Shown piece after piece: positions 41,434 through 50,817 of a DNA stretch of 64,000 nt. The stretch covers positions 1 through 64,000 of the forward strand of contig NZ_LDWR01000059.1 in the NCBI RefSeq assembly GCF_001039005.1, in the 5' to 3' direction. The translations under genes were made by a program, and so were the position numbers. The DNA comes from Burkholderia cepacia (GTDB lineage Bacteria > Pseudomonadota > Gammaproteobacteria > Burkholderiales > Burkholderiaceae). The number at the start of each line of letters is the position of its first letter. The stretch's first letter is position 1. The notes beneath the pieces were generated by a model that had not been told where the DNA came from, made no database searches, and saw only the letters and a list, made by a program, of their open reading frames with translations.

Positions 41434-42999
41434 ATGGAGACGTACGACCATATCGTCGTCGGCGGCGGTTCGGCCGGCTGTACGGTCGCGCATCGGCTGG
41501 TGAAGGCCGGCAGGCGCGTGCTGCTGCTCGAGGACGGTCCGAAGGACGACAGCCTGTTCATCCGGATTCCGGCGACCTTCATCCGCGTGCTCGGCACGCG
41601 GCGCACGGTCACGTTCGAGAGCGAACCGCAACCCGGCGCGGCGGGCCGCAAGACCTACGTGCCGCAGGGCCGCACGCTCGGCGGCGGCAGCTCGGTCAAC
41701 GCGATGCTGTACGTGCGCGGCACGCGCGCCGACTATGACGACTGGGCCGCGCTCGGCTGCACGGGCTGGGGCTGGGACGACGTGCTGCCGGTGTTCAAGC
41801 GCGCCGAATCGCACCTGCGGCTCTCCGAGCCGTTCCACGGCACCGACGGGCCGTTGAAGGTGGGCGACACGCGTTTCCGGCATCCGCTGAGCCTCGCGTT
41901 CGTGAAGGCCGCGCAGGAAACCGGCATCGCGTACAACGACGACTTCAACGGCGCCGCGCAGCATGGCGCCGGCTTTTATCACACGACGATCTTCGAGGGG
42001 CAGCGCGGCAGCACCGCGGCCACCTATCTCGCCGACGCGATCGGCCACCCGAACCTGCGCGTGCTGACCGGCTGCCGCGTGACGCGCATCCTGTTCGACG
42101 GCCGGCGCGCAACCGGCGTCGCGTGGCGGATGGAAAACGGCGCGACGGGTTCGGCGGCCGCGCGCACCGACGTCGTGCTCGCGGCCGGCGCGCTAAGCAC
42201 GCCGAAACTGCTGATGCTGTCGGGCATCGGGCCCGGCGCCCACCTGCGCGCGCACGGCATCGACGTGCTGCACGACAGCCGCGACGTCGGCACGAACTAC
42301 CAGGATCACCTCGAAGTGTCGCTCTACGGCCGCAGCCACGCGCCGGTCAGCCTGCTGGGTGAGGATCGCGGGCTGAAGGCGCTGCGGCACGGGCTGCAGT
42401 GGATGCTGTGCCGCACGGGCCTGCTGACGTCGAACGTCGTCGAATCCGGCGCGTTCGTCGATACGACCGGCAGCGGCCGGCCGGACATCCAGTTCCACGT
42501 GCTGCCGACGCTCGTCGGCGACGTCGATCGCGAACCGCTGCCCGGCCACGGCCTGTCGATCAACCCATGCCTGCTCAGGCCGCGTTCGCGCGGCTCCGTG
42601 CAACTGCGCTCCAGCGATCCGGCCGCGCCGATCCGGTTCGACAGTGGCGCACTGTCCGACCCGGCCGACGTCGACGGCCTCGTGCGCGGCGTCGCGCTCG
42701 CCCGGCGGATCATCCGCGCGCCGTCGCTCGCGCGCATCGTGCACGAAGCCGAGACGCTGACCGACGCGGCACTGGCCGACTACGTGCGGCGCCGCGCGAA
42801 AACCGTCTACCACCCGGCCGGCACCTGCCGCATGGGCAACGACGAGAACGCGGTCGTCACGCCGCGCCTCGCGGTGCAAGGCATTGACGGATTGCGGATT
42901 TGCGACGCGTCGGTGATGCCGCGCATCGTGTCGGGCAACACGAATGCGCCGACGATCATGATCGCGGAGCGCTGTGCCGAGTTCATGCTGGCGGATTGA
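41434..42999 (+). CDS. GMC-family FAD alcohol dehydrogenase
   Basis: A 521-residue FAD-dependent alcohol dehydrogenase of the choline dehydrogenase/PEG dehydrogenase type. VGGGSAGCTVAHRL (about 10-23) binds FAD; GRTLGGGSSVNAM and the C-terminal YHPAGTCRMG (active-site His) and GNTNAPTIM (Asn) are complete. No signal peptide. A primary alcohol is the likely substrate, but it is not identifiable. AraC genes lie on both sides. Confidence 0.9.
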   Translation: METYDHIVVGGGSAGCTVAHRLVKAGRRVLLLEDGPKDDSLFIRIPATFIRVLGTRRTVTFESEPQPGAAGRKTYVPQGRTLGGGSSVNAMLYVRGTRADYDDWAALGCTGWGWDDVLPVFKRAESHLRLSEPFHGTDGPLKVGDTRFRHPLSLAFVKAAQETGIAYNDDFNGAAQHGAGFYHTTIFEGQRGSTAATYLADAIGHPNLRVLTGCRVTRILFDGRRATGVAWRMENGATGSAAARTDVVLAAGALSTPKLLMLSGIGPGAHLRAHGIDVLHDSRDVGTNYQDHLEVSLYGRSHAPVSLLGEDRGLKALRHGLQWMLCRTGLLTSNVVESGAFVDTTGSGRPDIQFHVLPTLVGDVDREPLPGHGLSINPCLLRPRSRGSVQLRSSDPAAPIRFDSGALSDPADVDGLVRGVALARRIIRAPSLARIVHEAETLTDAALADYVRRRAKTVYHPAGTCRMGNDENAVVTPRLAVQGIDGLRICDASVMPRIVSGNTNAPTIMIAERCAEFMLAD

Positions 43000-43042
43000 C
43001 GCCACGCGCGGCGTCACGGCGAAAGCGGGAACGGAAACGAAA

Positions 43043-43065
43043 GCGGCGCGTGACACACGCGCCGC
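43043..43065. terminator. Hairpin between convergent GMC and AraC genes
   Basis: GCGGCGCGTG and CACGCGCCGC form a perfect 10-bp stem with a 3-nt loop in the 87-bp gap between convergent genes, so it can act on both strands. Confidence 0.6.
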
Positions 43066-43086
43066 CACCACCTCAACCTGCGGGGA

Positions 43087-44067
43087 TCAGCACTCAGCCG
43101 CGCGCGCCGCATCACGCAGCGCCATCGGCGACGCGCCGTAGCGCTCGCGAATCGCGCGGCTGAAGTGCGCCTGGCTCGAGAATCCCCAGCGAAACGCGAT
43201 CTCGCCGACGCTGGTCTTGCGCAGCCGCGCATCCGTCAGCTCGCGATGCGCGTGCGACAGCCGTTCCGACCAGATGTGCTGCGTGATCGATTCGCCTTCC
43301 GCCGCAAACAGCCGGCCCAGGTGCCGCAGCGACAGCCCGACCGCATCGGCGACGGCCTGCGGCCCGAGCTCCGGATCGCCGAGATGCGTCGCGATGTACT
43401 GCTTCGCGGTCAGCAGGTACGACAGCGACGCGCGCGATGCGCCCGCGCCGTTCACTTCCGCGTCGATGAGTTCCGCGATCAGCGTGCGCGTGTACTCGGC
43501 AAAACGTGCGGCGTCCTGCTCGACCGGCTCCTTCATGAAACGCTCGACGCTCGCGCGCAACGTCGCGCCGAGCATCGCGCCCGCGCCCGGCTTCGGCGCG
43601 ATCCGCAGCGGCAGCGCCGCCAGCTCGGCATCGAGCCGGTCGTCGAACGTCGTGATCGGGATATCGATCAGCAACTGCCGCATCGGCGTCAGGAATCCGA
43701 ACAGATAAGGCACGCGCGTGTCGTACACGACGACGTCGCCGGCTTCCGCGAGCAGGCAGCGATCGCGCTGGATGAAATACGCCCGCCCGCTCAGGATCTG
43801 GCACGCGAACAGCGACTCCTTCGGCAACTGGCGCACCAGCGCGGGGCTGCGCTCGATCACGTGATCCCGGCCGCTGATGTCGGCGATGCCGAGGCCCGGC
43901 AGCGCGATGTCGGTCTTCTCGACTTCGAGCCCGGCCGGCGACAGCGACGAACAGCGCAGGCCGACCAGCGTCGCCGCATTGAACGCATCCCAGTACGCCA
44001 TCCTGTCGCGCGCCGGCACGTCGGCCGTCGAGCCTCGCGTGCGTGAAAAAACGGTCGAATTCGTCAC
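43087..44067 (-). CDS. AraC-family transcriptional regulator
   Basis: A 326-residue regulator starting at a GTG (44067) with a strong AGGAGG five bases upstream, which decides the start. The N-terminal AraC-binding-like domain has LAEAGDVVVYDTRVPYLFG; the HTH pair is PQAVADAVGLSLRHLGRLF and GEIAFRWGFSSQAHFSRAIR. It is divergent from the cupin gene and likely activates that operon through the direct repeats at 44151-44182. Confidence 0.88.
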   Translation of the reverse strand: MTNSTVFSRTRGSTADVPARDRMAYWDAFNAATLVGLRCSSLSPAGLEVEKTDIALPGLGIADISGRDHVIERSPALVRQLPKESLFACQILSGRAYFIQRDRCLLAEAGDVVVYDTRVPYLFGFLTPMRQLLIDIPITTFDDRLDAELAALPLRIAPKPGAGAMLGATLRASVERFMKEPVEQDAARFAEYTRTLIAELIDAEVNGAGASRASLSYLLTAKQYIATHLGDPELGPQAVADAVGLSLRHLGRLFAAEGESITQHIWSERLSHAHRELTDARLRKTSVGEIAFRWGFSSQAHFSRAIRERYGASPMALRDAARAAEC

Positions 44068-44150
44068 GTCGCCTCCTGCGGGCGCCTGTCGTGCGAGCGG
44101 CACGGATTGGGGGATGGTTCGTCTGGATTCTGGTGCAGTGCAATGTCCGG

Positions 44151-44182
44151 CGCGGTCAAGCAATTCGTCCAGCCCAGTCAAG
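44151..44182. promoter_or_regulatory. Direct-repeat AraC-type operator candidate
   Basis: GCGGTCAAG and CCAGTCAAG occur 22 bp apart (two helical turns) between the divergent AraC and cupin genes. Related CCGGTCAAA and CCGGTCGCT elements, 21 bp apart, lie at 41343-41370 before the GMC gene, and CCCGGTCAG before the porin gene at about 48019-48027. Together they suggest one AraC-controlled set of promoters. Confidence 0.45.
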
Positions 44183-44243
44183 AGCGGCGCGCACCGGCTG
44201 GCTAAAGTCGAGCCCACGACACCGACATACAAGGAGACAGACC

Positions 44244-44777
44244 GTGGTCGACCAAGCCGTATCCGAATTCTGGCAAAACATCCCGCCGATTGCCAATCCG
44301 TTCAAGCCCGATGCGCTGCCCGAAGCCTATATCCCGAATGCGGCCACCGACGACGAGCGTTATTACGTTCCGTTCACCGAAACGGTTTCGTCGCGGCCGC
44401 TGTGGATCTCGCCGTCGCAGAACAAATGGTGCGACATCCTGATGGCGAAGGAAGCCGGGCTCGTGAACCGGCACTATCACCCGCACGAGGTGTTCGCGTA
44501 CACGCTGTCCGGCAAATGGGGCTACCTGGAGCACGAATGGACCGCGACGCGCGGCGATTTCGTGTACGAGACGCCGGGCGAAGGCCACACGCTCGTCGCG
44601 TTCGATCATCCCGAGCCGATGCGCGCGTTCTTCATCGTCAAGGGCCCGCTGATCTGGCTCGACGAGGACGGCAACCCCGACGGCTATTTCGACGTGCACT
44701 CGTACATCGCGATGTGCAAGGCGCATTACGAGAAGGTCGGCCTCGGCGCGCAAGCGATCGAGAAGCTGTACCGCTGA
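44244..44777 (+). CDS. 2,4'-Dihydroxyacetophenone dioxygenase-like cupin
   Basis: A 177-residue single-domain cupin with GTG start and AAGGAG eight bases before. Metal ligands are in NRHYHPHEVFAYTLSG and a later GEGHTLV. It resembles the ChrR/DHAD-type cupins; the characterised 2,4'-dihydroxyacetophenone dioxygenase cleaves that compound to 4-hydroxybenzoate and formate. The family is broad, so the real substrate is uncertain. First gene of a four-gene run with MFS, alcohol dehydrogenase and SDR. Confidence 0.7.
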   Translation: MVDQAVSEFWQNIPPIANPFKPDALPEAYIPNAATDDERYYVPFTETVSSRPLWISPSQNKWCDILMAKEAGLVNRHYHPHEVFAYTLSGKWGYLEHEWTATRGDFVYETPGEGHTLVAFDHPEPMRAFFIVKGPLIWLDEDGNPDGYFDVHSYIAMCKAHYEKVGLGAQAIEKLYR

Positions 44778-44795
44778 CGCGTGACGAGGCCCGCC

Positions 44796-46100
44796 ATGTC
44801 ATCCCATCCCTCCCCCAGACTCGCATGGACGTATGAGAACCGGCTGCTGCTGATCCTGTTCATGACGTTCGGTTTCGTCTTCTTCGACCGCCTCGCGCTG
44901 TCGTTCCTGTTCCCGTTCATGTCGGCCGAGCTGCACCTGACGAACACGCAACTCGGCATGGTGTCGTCCGCGCTCGCGCTCACATGGGCGCTGTCGGGCG
45001 CCGCGACCGGCGCGTGGTCCGATGCGCGCGGCACCCGCAAGCCGCTGCTGATCGCGGCCGTGCTCGGCTTTTCCGTGTGCTCGGCGCTGTCGGGGCTCGT
45101 CGGCGGCTTCGCGAGCCTGATCGCATTTCGCGCGCTGATGGGCATCGCCGAAGGCCCCGTGCTGCCGCTGTCGCAATCGCTGATGGTCGAGAGTTCGACG
45201 CCGAGCCGCCGCGGGCTGAACATGGGCCTGCTGCAGGGCTCGGCCGCCGGCCTGCTCGGCGCGATGATCGGCCCGCCGGTCGTGATCGGCATCGCGACCG
45301 CGTATGGCTGGCGCAACGCGTTCTACGTGTCGTGCATCCCGGGCTTCCTGATCGCGTTCTGCATCTGGCGCTGGGTGCGCGAAACACCGCCCGGCGGCGC
45401 ACGGCATGCGCAGGCCGACACCGTCGGCACGCCGGCGGCCGGTGGCACGGCGATCAGCCGCTGGGCGCTGCTGAAGGAACGCAACATCCTGCTCTGCGTG
45501 CTGATCAGCTGCTTCTTCCTCACGTGGTTCATCGTGATCATCTCGTTCGCGCCGGTCTTCCTCGTCGAGAGCCGTCACCTGTCGCCATCCGACATGGGCG
45601 TCGTGATGACCTGCCTCGGCGCCGCGTGGGTGTTCTGGGGCTTCGCGGTGCCGGCGATCTCCGACCGGATCGGCCGCAAGCCGACGATGATCGTGTTCGC
45701 GCTGATCGCCGCCGTGTGCCCGGTCGCGATGATTCACGCGAACTCGCTGGGGGCACTCTGCGCGCTCGTGCTCGCGACCTACACGGGCCTCGGCTGCTTC
45801 ACGCTGTTCATGGCGACGATCCCGGCCGAAACGGTGCCGCCCCGCTCGATCGCCAGCGCGCTCGGGCTGATCATGGGCGCCGGCGAGCTGATCGGCGGCT
45901 TCGTCGCGCCGACCGTCGCCGGCTTCGCGGCCGACAAGTACGGCCTGCAGTTCGCGATGTGGACATCGGCCACCGGCGCGATCCTCGCGTGCGTGCTGTC
46001 GTTCGGCCTCGTCGAGACCGCGCCCGCCGTGCTGCGCAAGCGCGCGCTCGCCGGCGCCGCCGCGAACCGCCTCGATGCGCAGAACCTCGGAGGACGATGA
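44796..46100 (+). CDS. MFS transporter (ACS-like)
   Basis: A 434-residue, 12-helix major facilitator with DRLALSFLFPF in helix 1 and GAWSDARGTRKPL after helix 2, like anion:cation symporters that bring in organic acids. The ATG at 44796 follows a weak GAGG; a GTG at 44781 is possible. It is 18 bp after the cupin gene and probably imports the substrate of the cluster. Confidence 0.85.
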   Translation: MSSHPSPRLAWTYENRLLLILFMTFGFVFFDRLALSFLFPFMSAELHLTNTQLGMVSSALALTWALSGAATGAWSDARGTRKPLLIAAVLGFSVCSALSGLVGGFASLIAFRALMGIAEGPVLPLSQSLMVESSTPSRRGLNMGLLQGSAAGLLGAMIGPPVVIGIATAYGWRNAFYVSCIPGFLIAFCIWRWVRETPPGGARHAQADTVGTPAAGGTAISRWALLKERNILLCVLISCFFLTWFIVIISFAPVFLVESRHLSPSDMGVVMTCLGAAWVFWGFAVPAISDRIGRKPTMIVFALIAAVCPVAMIHANSLGALCALVLATYTGLGCFTLFMATIPAETVPPRSIASALGLIMGAGELIGGFVAPTVAGFAADKYGLQFAMWTSATGAILACVLSFGLVETAPAVLRKRALAGAAANRLDAQNLGGR

Positions 46101-46101
46101 C

Positions 46102-47223
46102 ATGCGAGCCCTTCAATGGCATGGCCCGCGCGACGTGCGTCTGGTGGAAATCGACACGCCGCGCGTCGGCCCCGGCGACGTGCGCATCGCGGTCGCGTAC
46201 TGCGGGATCTGCGGCAGCGACCTGCACGAATATGCGGACGGCCCGCATGCGATTCCGGTCGACGCACCGCATCCGCTGTCGCGCCGCACCGCACCGCTTA
46301 CGCTCGGCCATGAGTTCTGCGGCACCGTCGTCGAGGTCGGCGAAGGCGTGACGGCGCTGCGCGCGGGCGATCGCGTCGCGGTCGAACCCGAGTATCGCTG
46401 CCACCAGTGCGCGTACTGCCGCTCCGGGTCGTACAACCTGTGCGTGTCGATGGGTTTCGCCGGCCTGATGGGCGACGGCGGGATGGCCGACTTCGCGGTC
46501 GTGCCGGCCTACATGCTGCATCGGCTGCCCGACGGCGTGAGTCTCGAGCAGGCCGCGGTGATGGAGCCGGCCGCCGTCGCGCTGCATGCGCTGCGGCGCG
46601 GCGCGCTGCGGCTCGGCGAGACCTGCGCGGTGTTCGGGCTCGGGCCGATCGGCCTGCTGCTGATCATGCTCGCGAAGCTGCAGGGCGCGACGACGATCGT
46701 GGCCGTCGACGTATCGCCCGAACGGCTCGCGGCCGCCACGCGCTTCGGTGCGACGCATACGTTCGACGCACGCGCGCTCGATGCCTCCGAACTGCAGGAC
46801 GCGATCCGTACGGCCACAAGCGGGCTCGGCGTCGACGCGAGTTTCGAGGCGGCCGGGCTGCCGGCCACGTTCGAAGCGGCGATGCAGGCGTTGCGCAAGG
46901 GTGGCCGCGTCGTAATGGTCGGCCTGATGCCGCATGCGGGCTTCGACGCGTTCCGCGCGGTCAACGACGAGCTGACCTTCACGGCGAGCGTCGGCTACCG
47001 GCATGCGTACGAAGACCTGCTGCGCATCGTCGCGTCGGGCGCGCTCGATCTCACGTCGATCATCACGCGCACCGTGTCGCTGGAAGAGGCCGTTACCGAC
47101 GGCTTCGACGCGCTGCTGGCCGACCGCACGCAGATCAAGATCCTCGTTTCACCCGCGCAACGGCCTGCCCGTCGCGCACACACCATCGGGAGTGTCGAGC
47201 ATGAGTCGTCAGTGGGCGTTTGA
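46102..47223 (+). CDS. Zinc-dependent alcohol dehydrogenase (2,3-butanediol dehydrogenase-like)
   Basis: A 373-residue medium-chain dehydrogenase. Catalytic zinc ligands are in CGICGSDLHE and GHEFCG plus the EPEYRC Glu; structural zinc Cys are in RCHQCAYCRSGSYNLC; NAD binding is at GLGPIGLL. Oxidises a secondary alcohol or diol with NAD. CGGAGG lies nine bases before the ATG. The end overlaps the SDR gene by 23 bp. Confidence 0.88.
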   Translation: MRALQWHGPRDVRLVEIDTPRVGPGDVRIAVAYCGICGSDLHEYADGPHAIPVDAPHPLSRRTAPLTLGHEFCGTVVEVGEGVTALRAGDRVAVEPEYRCHQCAYCRSGSYNLCVSMGFAGLMGDGGMADFAVVPAYMLHRLPDGVSLEQAAVMEPAAVALHALRRGALRLGETCAVFGLGPIGLLLIMLAKLQGATTIVAVDVSPERLAAATRFGATHTFDARALDASELQDAIRTATSGLGVDASFEAAGLPATFEAAMQALRKGGRVVMVGLMPHAGFDAFRAVNDELTFTASVGYRHAYEDLLRIVASGALDLTSIITRTVSLEEAVTDGFDALLADRTQIKILVSPAQRPARRAHTIGSVEHESSVGV

Positions 47224-47923
47224 GGGCCGGTCCGTCGTCGTGACGGGCGGCACGTCGGGCATCGGTGCGCGCACCGCGTTGCGGTTCGCGCAGGCGGGTG
47301 CGTCGGTCGTCGCGCTCGGGCTCGATGCCGGCGGCCCGCATGCGCCGGTGCATGCGGGCATCCGGTGCGTGGAGCTCGACGTGACCGACAACGATGCGCT
47401 GACGCGCACGATCGCCGCGCTGCCGCGGCTCGACGTGCTGGTCAACGGCGTCGGCATCAGCCGGCACGCGGACGAATACCGGATGGACCAGTTCGAGCTC
47501 GTGCTGAACGTGAACCTGACGTCGGTGATGCGCGCATCCGACGCCGCGCGGCCGGCGCTGTCGGCGAACGGCGGCAGCATCGTCAACATCGCGTCGATGT
47601 ACACGTATTTCGGCAGCAAGGACCGCCCCGCATACAGCGCGAGCAAGGGCGGCATCGCGCAGCTCACGCGCTCGCTCGCGCAGGCGTGGGCCGATCGCGG
47701 GATTCGCGTGAACGCGGTCGCGCCCGGCTGGATCGACACGCCGCTCAGCAGCGGGCTGATGGCCGACACGCTGGCGTCGCGCCGCATTCTCGAGCGCACG
47801 CCACTCGGGCGCTGGGGCACGGCCGACGAAGTCGCGGAAGTGATCCTGTTCCTGTGCTCGCCCGGCGCGTCGTTCGTCACCGGTGCGGTCGTGCCGGCGG
47901 ACGGCGGGTATTCGACGGTCTAG
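47201..47923 (+). CDS. Short-chain dehydrogenase/reductase
   Basis: A 240-residue SDR with TGGTSGIG (cofactor), NGVG, Ser in NIASMYTYFG, catalytic YSASK and a PGWIDTPL exit. It overlaps the alcohol dehydrogenase gene, so the two are coupled, and completes the cupin-MFS-ADH-SDR run. The substrate is unknown. Confidence 0.88.
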   Translation: MSRQWAFEGRSVVVTGGTSGIGARTALRFAQAGASVVALGLDAGGPHAPVHAGIRCVELDVTDNDALTRTIAALPRLDVLVNGVGISRHADEYRMDQFELVLNVNLTSVMRASDAARPALSANGGSIVNIASMYTYFGSKDRPAYSASKGGIAQLTRSLAQAWADRGIRVNAVAPGWIDTPLSSGLMADTLASRRILERTPLGRWGTADEVAEVILFLCSPGASFVTGAVVPADGGYSTV

Positions 47924-48101
47924 CGCGCCGCGCACGAGGCAGCGGCGGACAGGCGACAGCCCGCCGTTGCCGCGTGCGCGATCCGGTTCCTTTCGGTTGC
48001 ACCTGAATCGGGATCGGTCCCGGTCAGGTTTAATCATATCAATCAGTAGTCCAATCAAAAATATCCGATCCGATCGGAAACATGTGAGGAGCACATTGGA
48101 G

Positions 48102-49193
48102 ATGACGAAAAAGACCCTTCTGGCGCTCGCCGCCTGCGCGATTCCTGCTGCATCGTTCGCGCAAAGCAGCGTGACGATGTTCGGGCTGATGGATGCCGGC
48201 ATCAGTTATGTCAGCAACGAAGGCGGCCACGGCAATCCGAAATTCGACGACAACATCTTCTTTCCGAACCTGCTCGGGTTCGAAGGCAAGGAGGATCTCG
48301 GCGCGGGCACGCGCGCGATCTTCCGGCTCGTCAACCAGTATTCGCTCGGCAACGGCTCGATCATCGGCGGCGGCTTGTTCGCGCGGCAAGCCTACGTCGG
48401 GCTGGAGAACGACCGCTACGGCAAGCTCACGCTCGGCAACCAGTACGAGTTCATGGTCGATTCGCTCGCCGCCAGCGGCAACGAGATCGCGCAGGATCTC
48501 GTCGGCCTGTACGGCTTTCGCAACGGGCCGTTCGACAAGCTCGCGCTGCCGAACAACCCGACCGGTGCGTTCGACTGGGATCGCGTCGCGGGCAGCAATC
48601 GCGTCGCGAATTCGGTCAAGTACACGAGCCCGTCGCTATCGGGCCTGACCTTCGGCGCGTTGTACGGCTTCGGCAACGTCGCGGGGTCGGTTGGCGCGAA
48701 CAACACGGTCAGCGTCGGCGCGAGCTACGACAACGGCCCGTTCGGCGCGGGCGCGGCCTATACGAACCAGAAATACGGCGCGTCGGCGGGGCTGCCGCCG
48801 ACCAGCGTGCGCAACTGGGGCGCGGGTGTGCACTACACGCTCGGCACGGTCACGGGGAAGGCGCTCGTCACGACCGTGCACAACGCGCAGAACGGCGCGG
48901 GCGCGTGGTCGGCAGAAGCCGGCGCGGCGTGGCACCCGTCGCCGGCGTGGGTAATCGGCGCGAGCTATACGTACATGAAGGGCAACGACACGCTCGACAA
49001 CGCGCATGCGCATCAGATCCTGGCCGCCGTCCAGTACTGGCTGTCGAAACGCACGATGGTGTATGTGGCGGGCGTGCATCAGCGCACCGGCCACGGCAGC
49101 AACGCGCAAATCAACGGCGTGATGGATGCGAACGGCGCGTCGAGCGGCGCGCTGCAGTCGATCGCGCGGATCGGGTTCAGTACGCGGTTCTGA
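48102..49193 (+). CDS. Gram-negative porin
   Basis: A 363-residue outer-membrane porin with a signal peptide ending ASFA-QSSVTMFG, beta-strand pattern (GLMDAGISYV, NQYEFMVDSLA) and a C-terminal Phe needed for BAM assembly. It matches the OmpC-like trimeric porins of Burkholderia. It follows the catabolic run and may admit its substrate. The leader holds a TCCGATCGGA palindrome near 48067. Confidence 0.92.
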   Translation: MTKKTLLALAACAIPAASFAQSSVTMFGLMDAGISYVSNEGGHGNPKFDDNIFFPNLLGFEGKEDLGAGTRAIFRLVNQYSLGNGSIIGGGLFARQAYVGLENDRYGKLTLGNQYEFMVDSLAASGNEIAQDLVGLYGFRNGPFDKLALPNNPTGAFDWDRVAGSNRVANSVKYTSPSLSGLTFGALYGFGNVAGSVGANNTVSVGASYDNGPFGAGAAYTNQKYGASAGLPPTSVRNWGAGVHYTLGTVTGKALVTTVHNAQNGAGAWSAEAGAAWHPSPAWVIGASYTYMKGNDTLDNAHAHQILAAVQYWLSKRTMVYVAGVHQRTGHGSNAQINGVMDANGASSGALQSIARIGFSTRF

Positions 49194-49206
49194 CGGAGAA
49201 GGGGTC

Positions 49207-49224
49207 GGCCGGTTTGCGCCGGCC
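49207..49224. terminator. Hairpin between the porin and aldehyde dehydrogenase genes
   Basis: GGCCGG and CCGGCC form a short stem with a 6-nt loop, 13 bp past the porin stop and between convergent genes. It is weak and lacks a T-run. Confidence 0.35.
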
Positions 49225-49278
49225 CGATCGAACCGGCGCGTTACCGGCCTTTCATGCGATAACGCGCCTGCCACGCAC

Positions 49279-50769
49279 TCAAAAACGAATCGTGACGGAT
49301 TTCGGTTCCGTATAAGCGTCGATGAACGACGAGCCGTATTCGCGGCCGATGCCGGAACCCTTCGCGCCGCCGAACGGCACGGCCGGGTCGACCAGCGTAT
49401 GCATGTTCACCCAGACGGTGCCGGCCTCGATGCGCGGCACATAGCGCAGCGCCTTCGAGAGATCGTTCGTCCACAGGCTCGCGGTCAGCCCGAAGGGCGT
49501 GTCGTTCATCATCGCGATCAACTCTTCGTCGTCGTCGAACGGCACGAATGCGCCGACCGGGCCGAAGATCTCGTTGCGGTACGAGTCCGATTGCAGCGAC
49601 TTCGGCAGAACGATCGTCGGCTTCACGTAAAAGCCGTCGCGCGCATAAGCGCCGCCGCCCGTGACGATGGTGTCGCCGTCCGCCCGGGCCCGGTCGAACG
49701 CATCGATGCACTTGCGGAACTGCGGTTCGTTGCACACCGGGCCGATCGTTCCCGCGTCGTCCATCGGATCGGATGGCTGGAACGCATCCAGCCGCGCCTT
49801 CAGTTTCTCGACCACCTCGTCGAACTGCGAACGGTGCACGAAGAAACGCTCCGCCGACGCGCATACCTGCCCGCTGTGCAGGAACCCGGCCTCGATCACG
49901 CCATCCAGGATCTTCTCGACCGGCGTATCCGGCAAAAAGCCGGCGGCGTTCTTGCCGCCGAGTTCGAGTGTGAAGCGCGTGAAGTTCGCGTTGACGGCTT
50001 CCTCGCCGATGATGCGGCCGGTCGGCACCGAGCCCGTGAACGAGACCTTCGCCACGCGCGGGTCGCGGATGACCTTCGCGCCGATCTTGCCCGCGCCGTT
50101 GATGACGTTCAGCGTCCCCAGCGGCAACCCGGCTTCGGTGCCCAGTTCGGCGATGCGCAGCATCGTGAGCGGCGTGAACTCCGACGACTTGATCAGCACC
50201 GTATTGCCGGTCGCGAGCGCCGCGCCGAATTTCCACACGGGAATCATCACCGGGAAATTCCACGGGATGATGCCGAAGACCACGCCCAGCGGCTCGCGCA
50301 GCGTAAACGACGTGTACCGCTCGCCATTCATGCTCGGAAACGACGGCGCGAGCGTTTCGCCCGCGATCTTGGTGGCCCAGCCCGCGTAATAGCGCAGCCA
50401 GCGGGCCGACCAGCTGACTTCGATCGCCCGCGACAGTCCGATCAGCTTGCCCGACTGCGCGGTTTCGATCTGCGCGATTTCCTCGCCGTGCGCGTCGATC
50501 AGATCCGCGAACCGCAGCAGGATGCGCTCGCGATCGGCCGGCGTCGCCTGCGCCCACTCGCCGCGGAACGCGCGATGCGACGACGCGATCGCAGCCTCGA
50601 TCTCGTCGTCGGTCGCCTGCGCGACCGAACCGATCACCGCGCGCGTGGCCGGGTTGCGTACGTCGATCCGTTCGCCGCCGCTGCCGGCCACTGCCCGGCC
50701 GTCGATGTAGTGACCGTGCTCGCGCGCGAGAAACCGTTTGACCTCGTCCAGCATCTGTACCAATGCCAT
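49279..50769 (-). CDS. NAD(P)-dependent aldehyde dehydrogenase
   Basis: A 496-residue aldehyde dehydrogenase. FTGSVPTGRIIG is the cofactor loop, TLELGGKNAAG holds the general-base Glu and GQVCASAERFFV the catalytic Cys. All are intact. It follows a GMC alcohol dehydrogenase by 48 bp, so the pair should oxidise an alcohol to the acid in two steps, as in PEG-type operons. Confidence 0.9.
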   Translation of the reverse strand: MALVQMLDEVKRFLAREHGHYIDGRAVAGSGGERIDVRNPATRAVIGSVAQATDDEIEAAIASSHRAFRGEWAQATPADRERILLRFADLIDAHGEEIAQIETAQSGKLIGLSRAIEVSWSARWLRYYAGWATKIAGETLAPSFPSMNGERYTSFTLREPLGVVFGIIPWNFPVMIPVWKFGAALATGNTVLIKSSEFTPLTMLRIAELGTEAGLPLGTLNVINGAGKIGAKVIRDPRVAKVSFTGSVPTGRIIGEEAVNANFTRFTLELGGKNAAGFLPDTPVEKILDGVIEAGFLHSGQVCASAERFFVHRSQFDEVVEKLKARLDAFQPSDPMDDAGTIGPVCNEPQFRKCIDAFDRARADGDTIVTGGGAYARDGFYVKPTIVLPKSLQSDSYRNEIFGPVGAFVPFDDDEELIAMMNDTPFGLTASLWTNDLSKALRYVPRIEAGTVWVNMHTLVDPAVPFGGAKGSGIGREYGSSFIDAYTEPKSVTIRF

Positions 50770-50817
50770 TTGCCTGCCTCCAGAAGTTCCGGAAATCGAT
50801 GTGAATGAAATGCCCGA

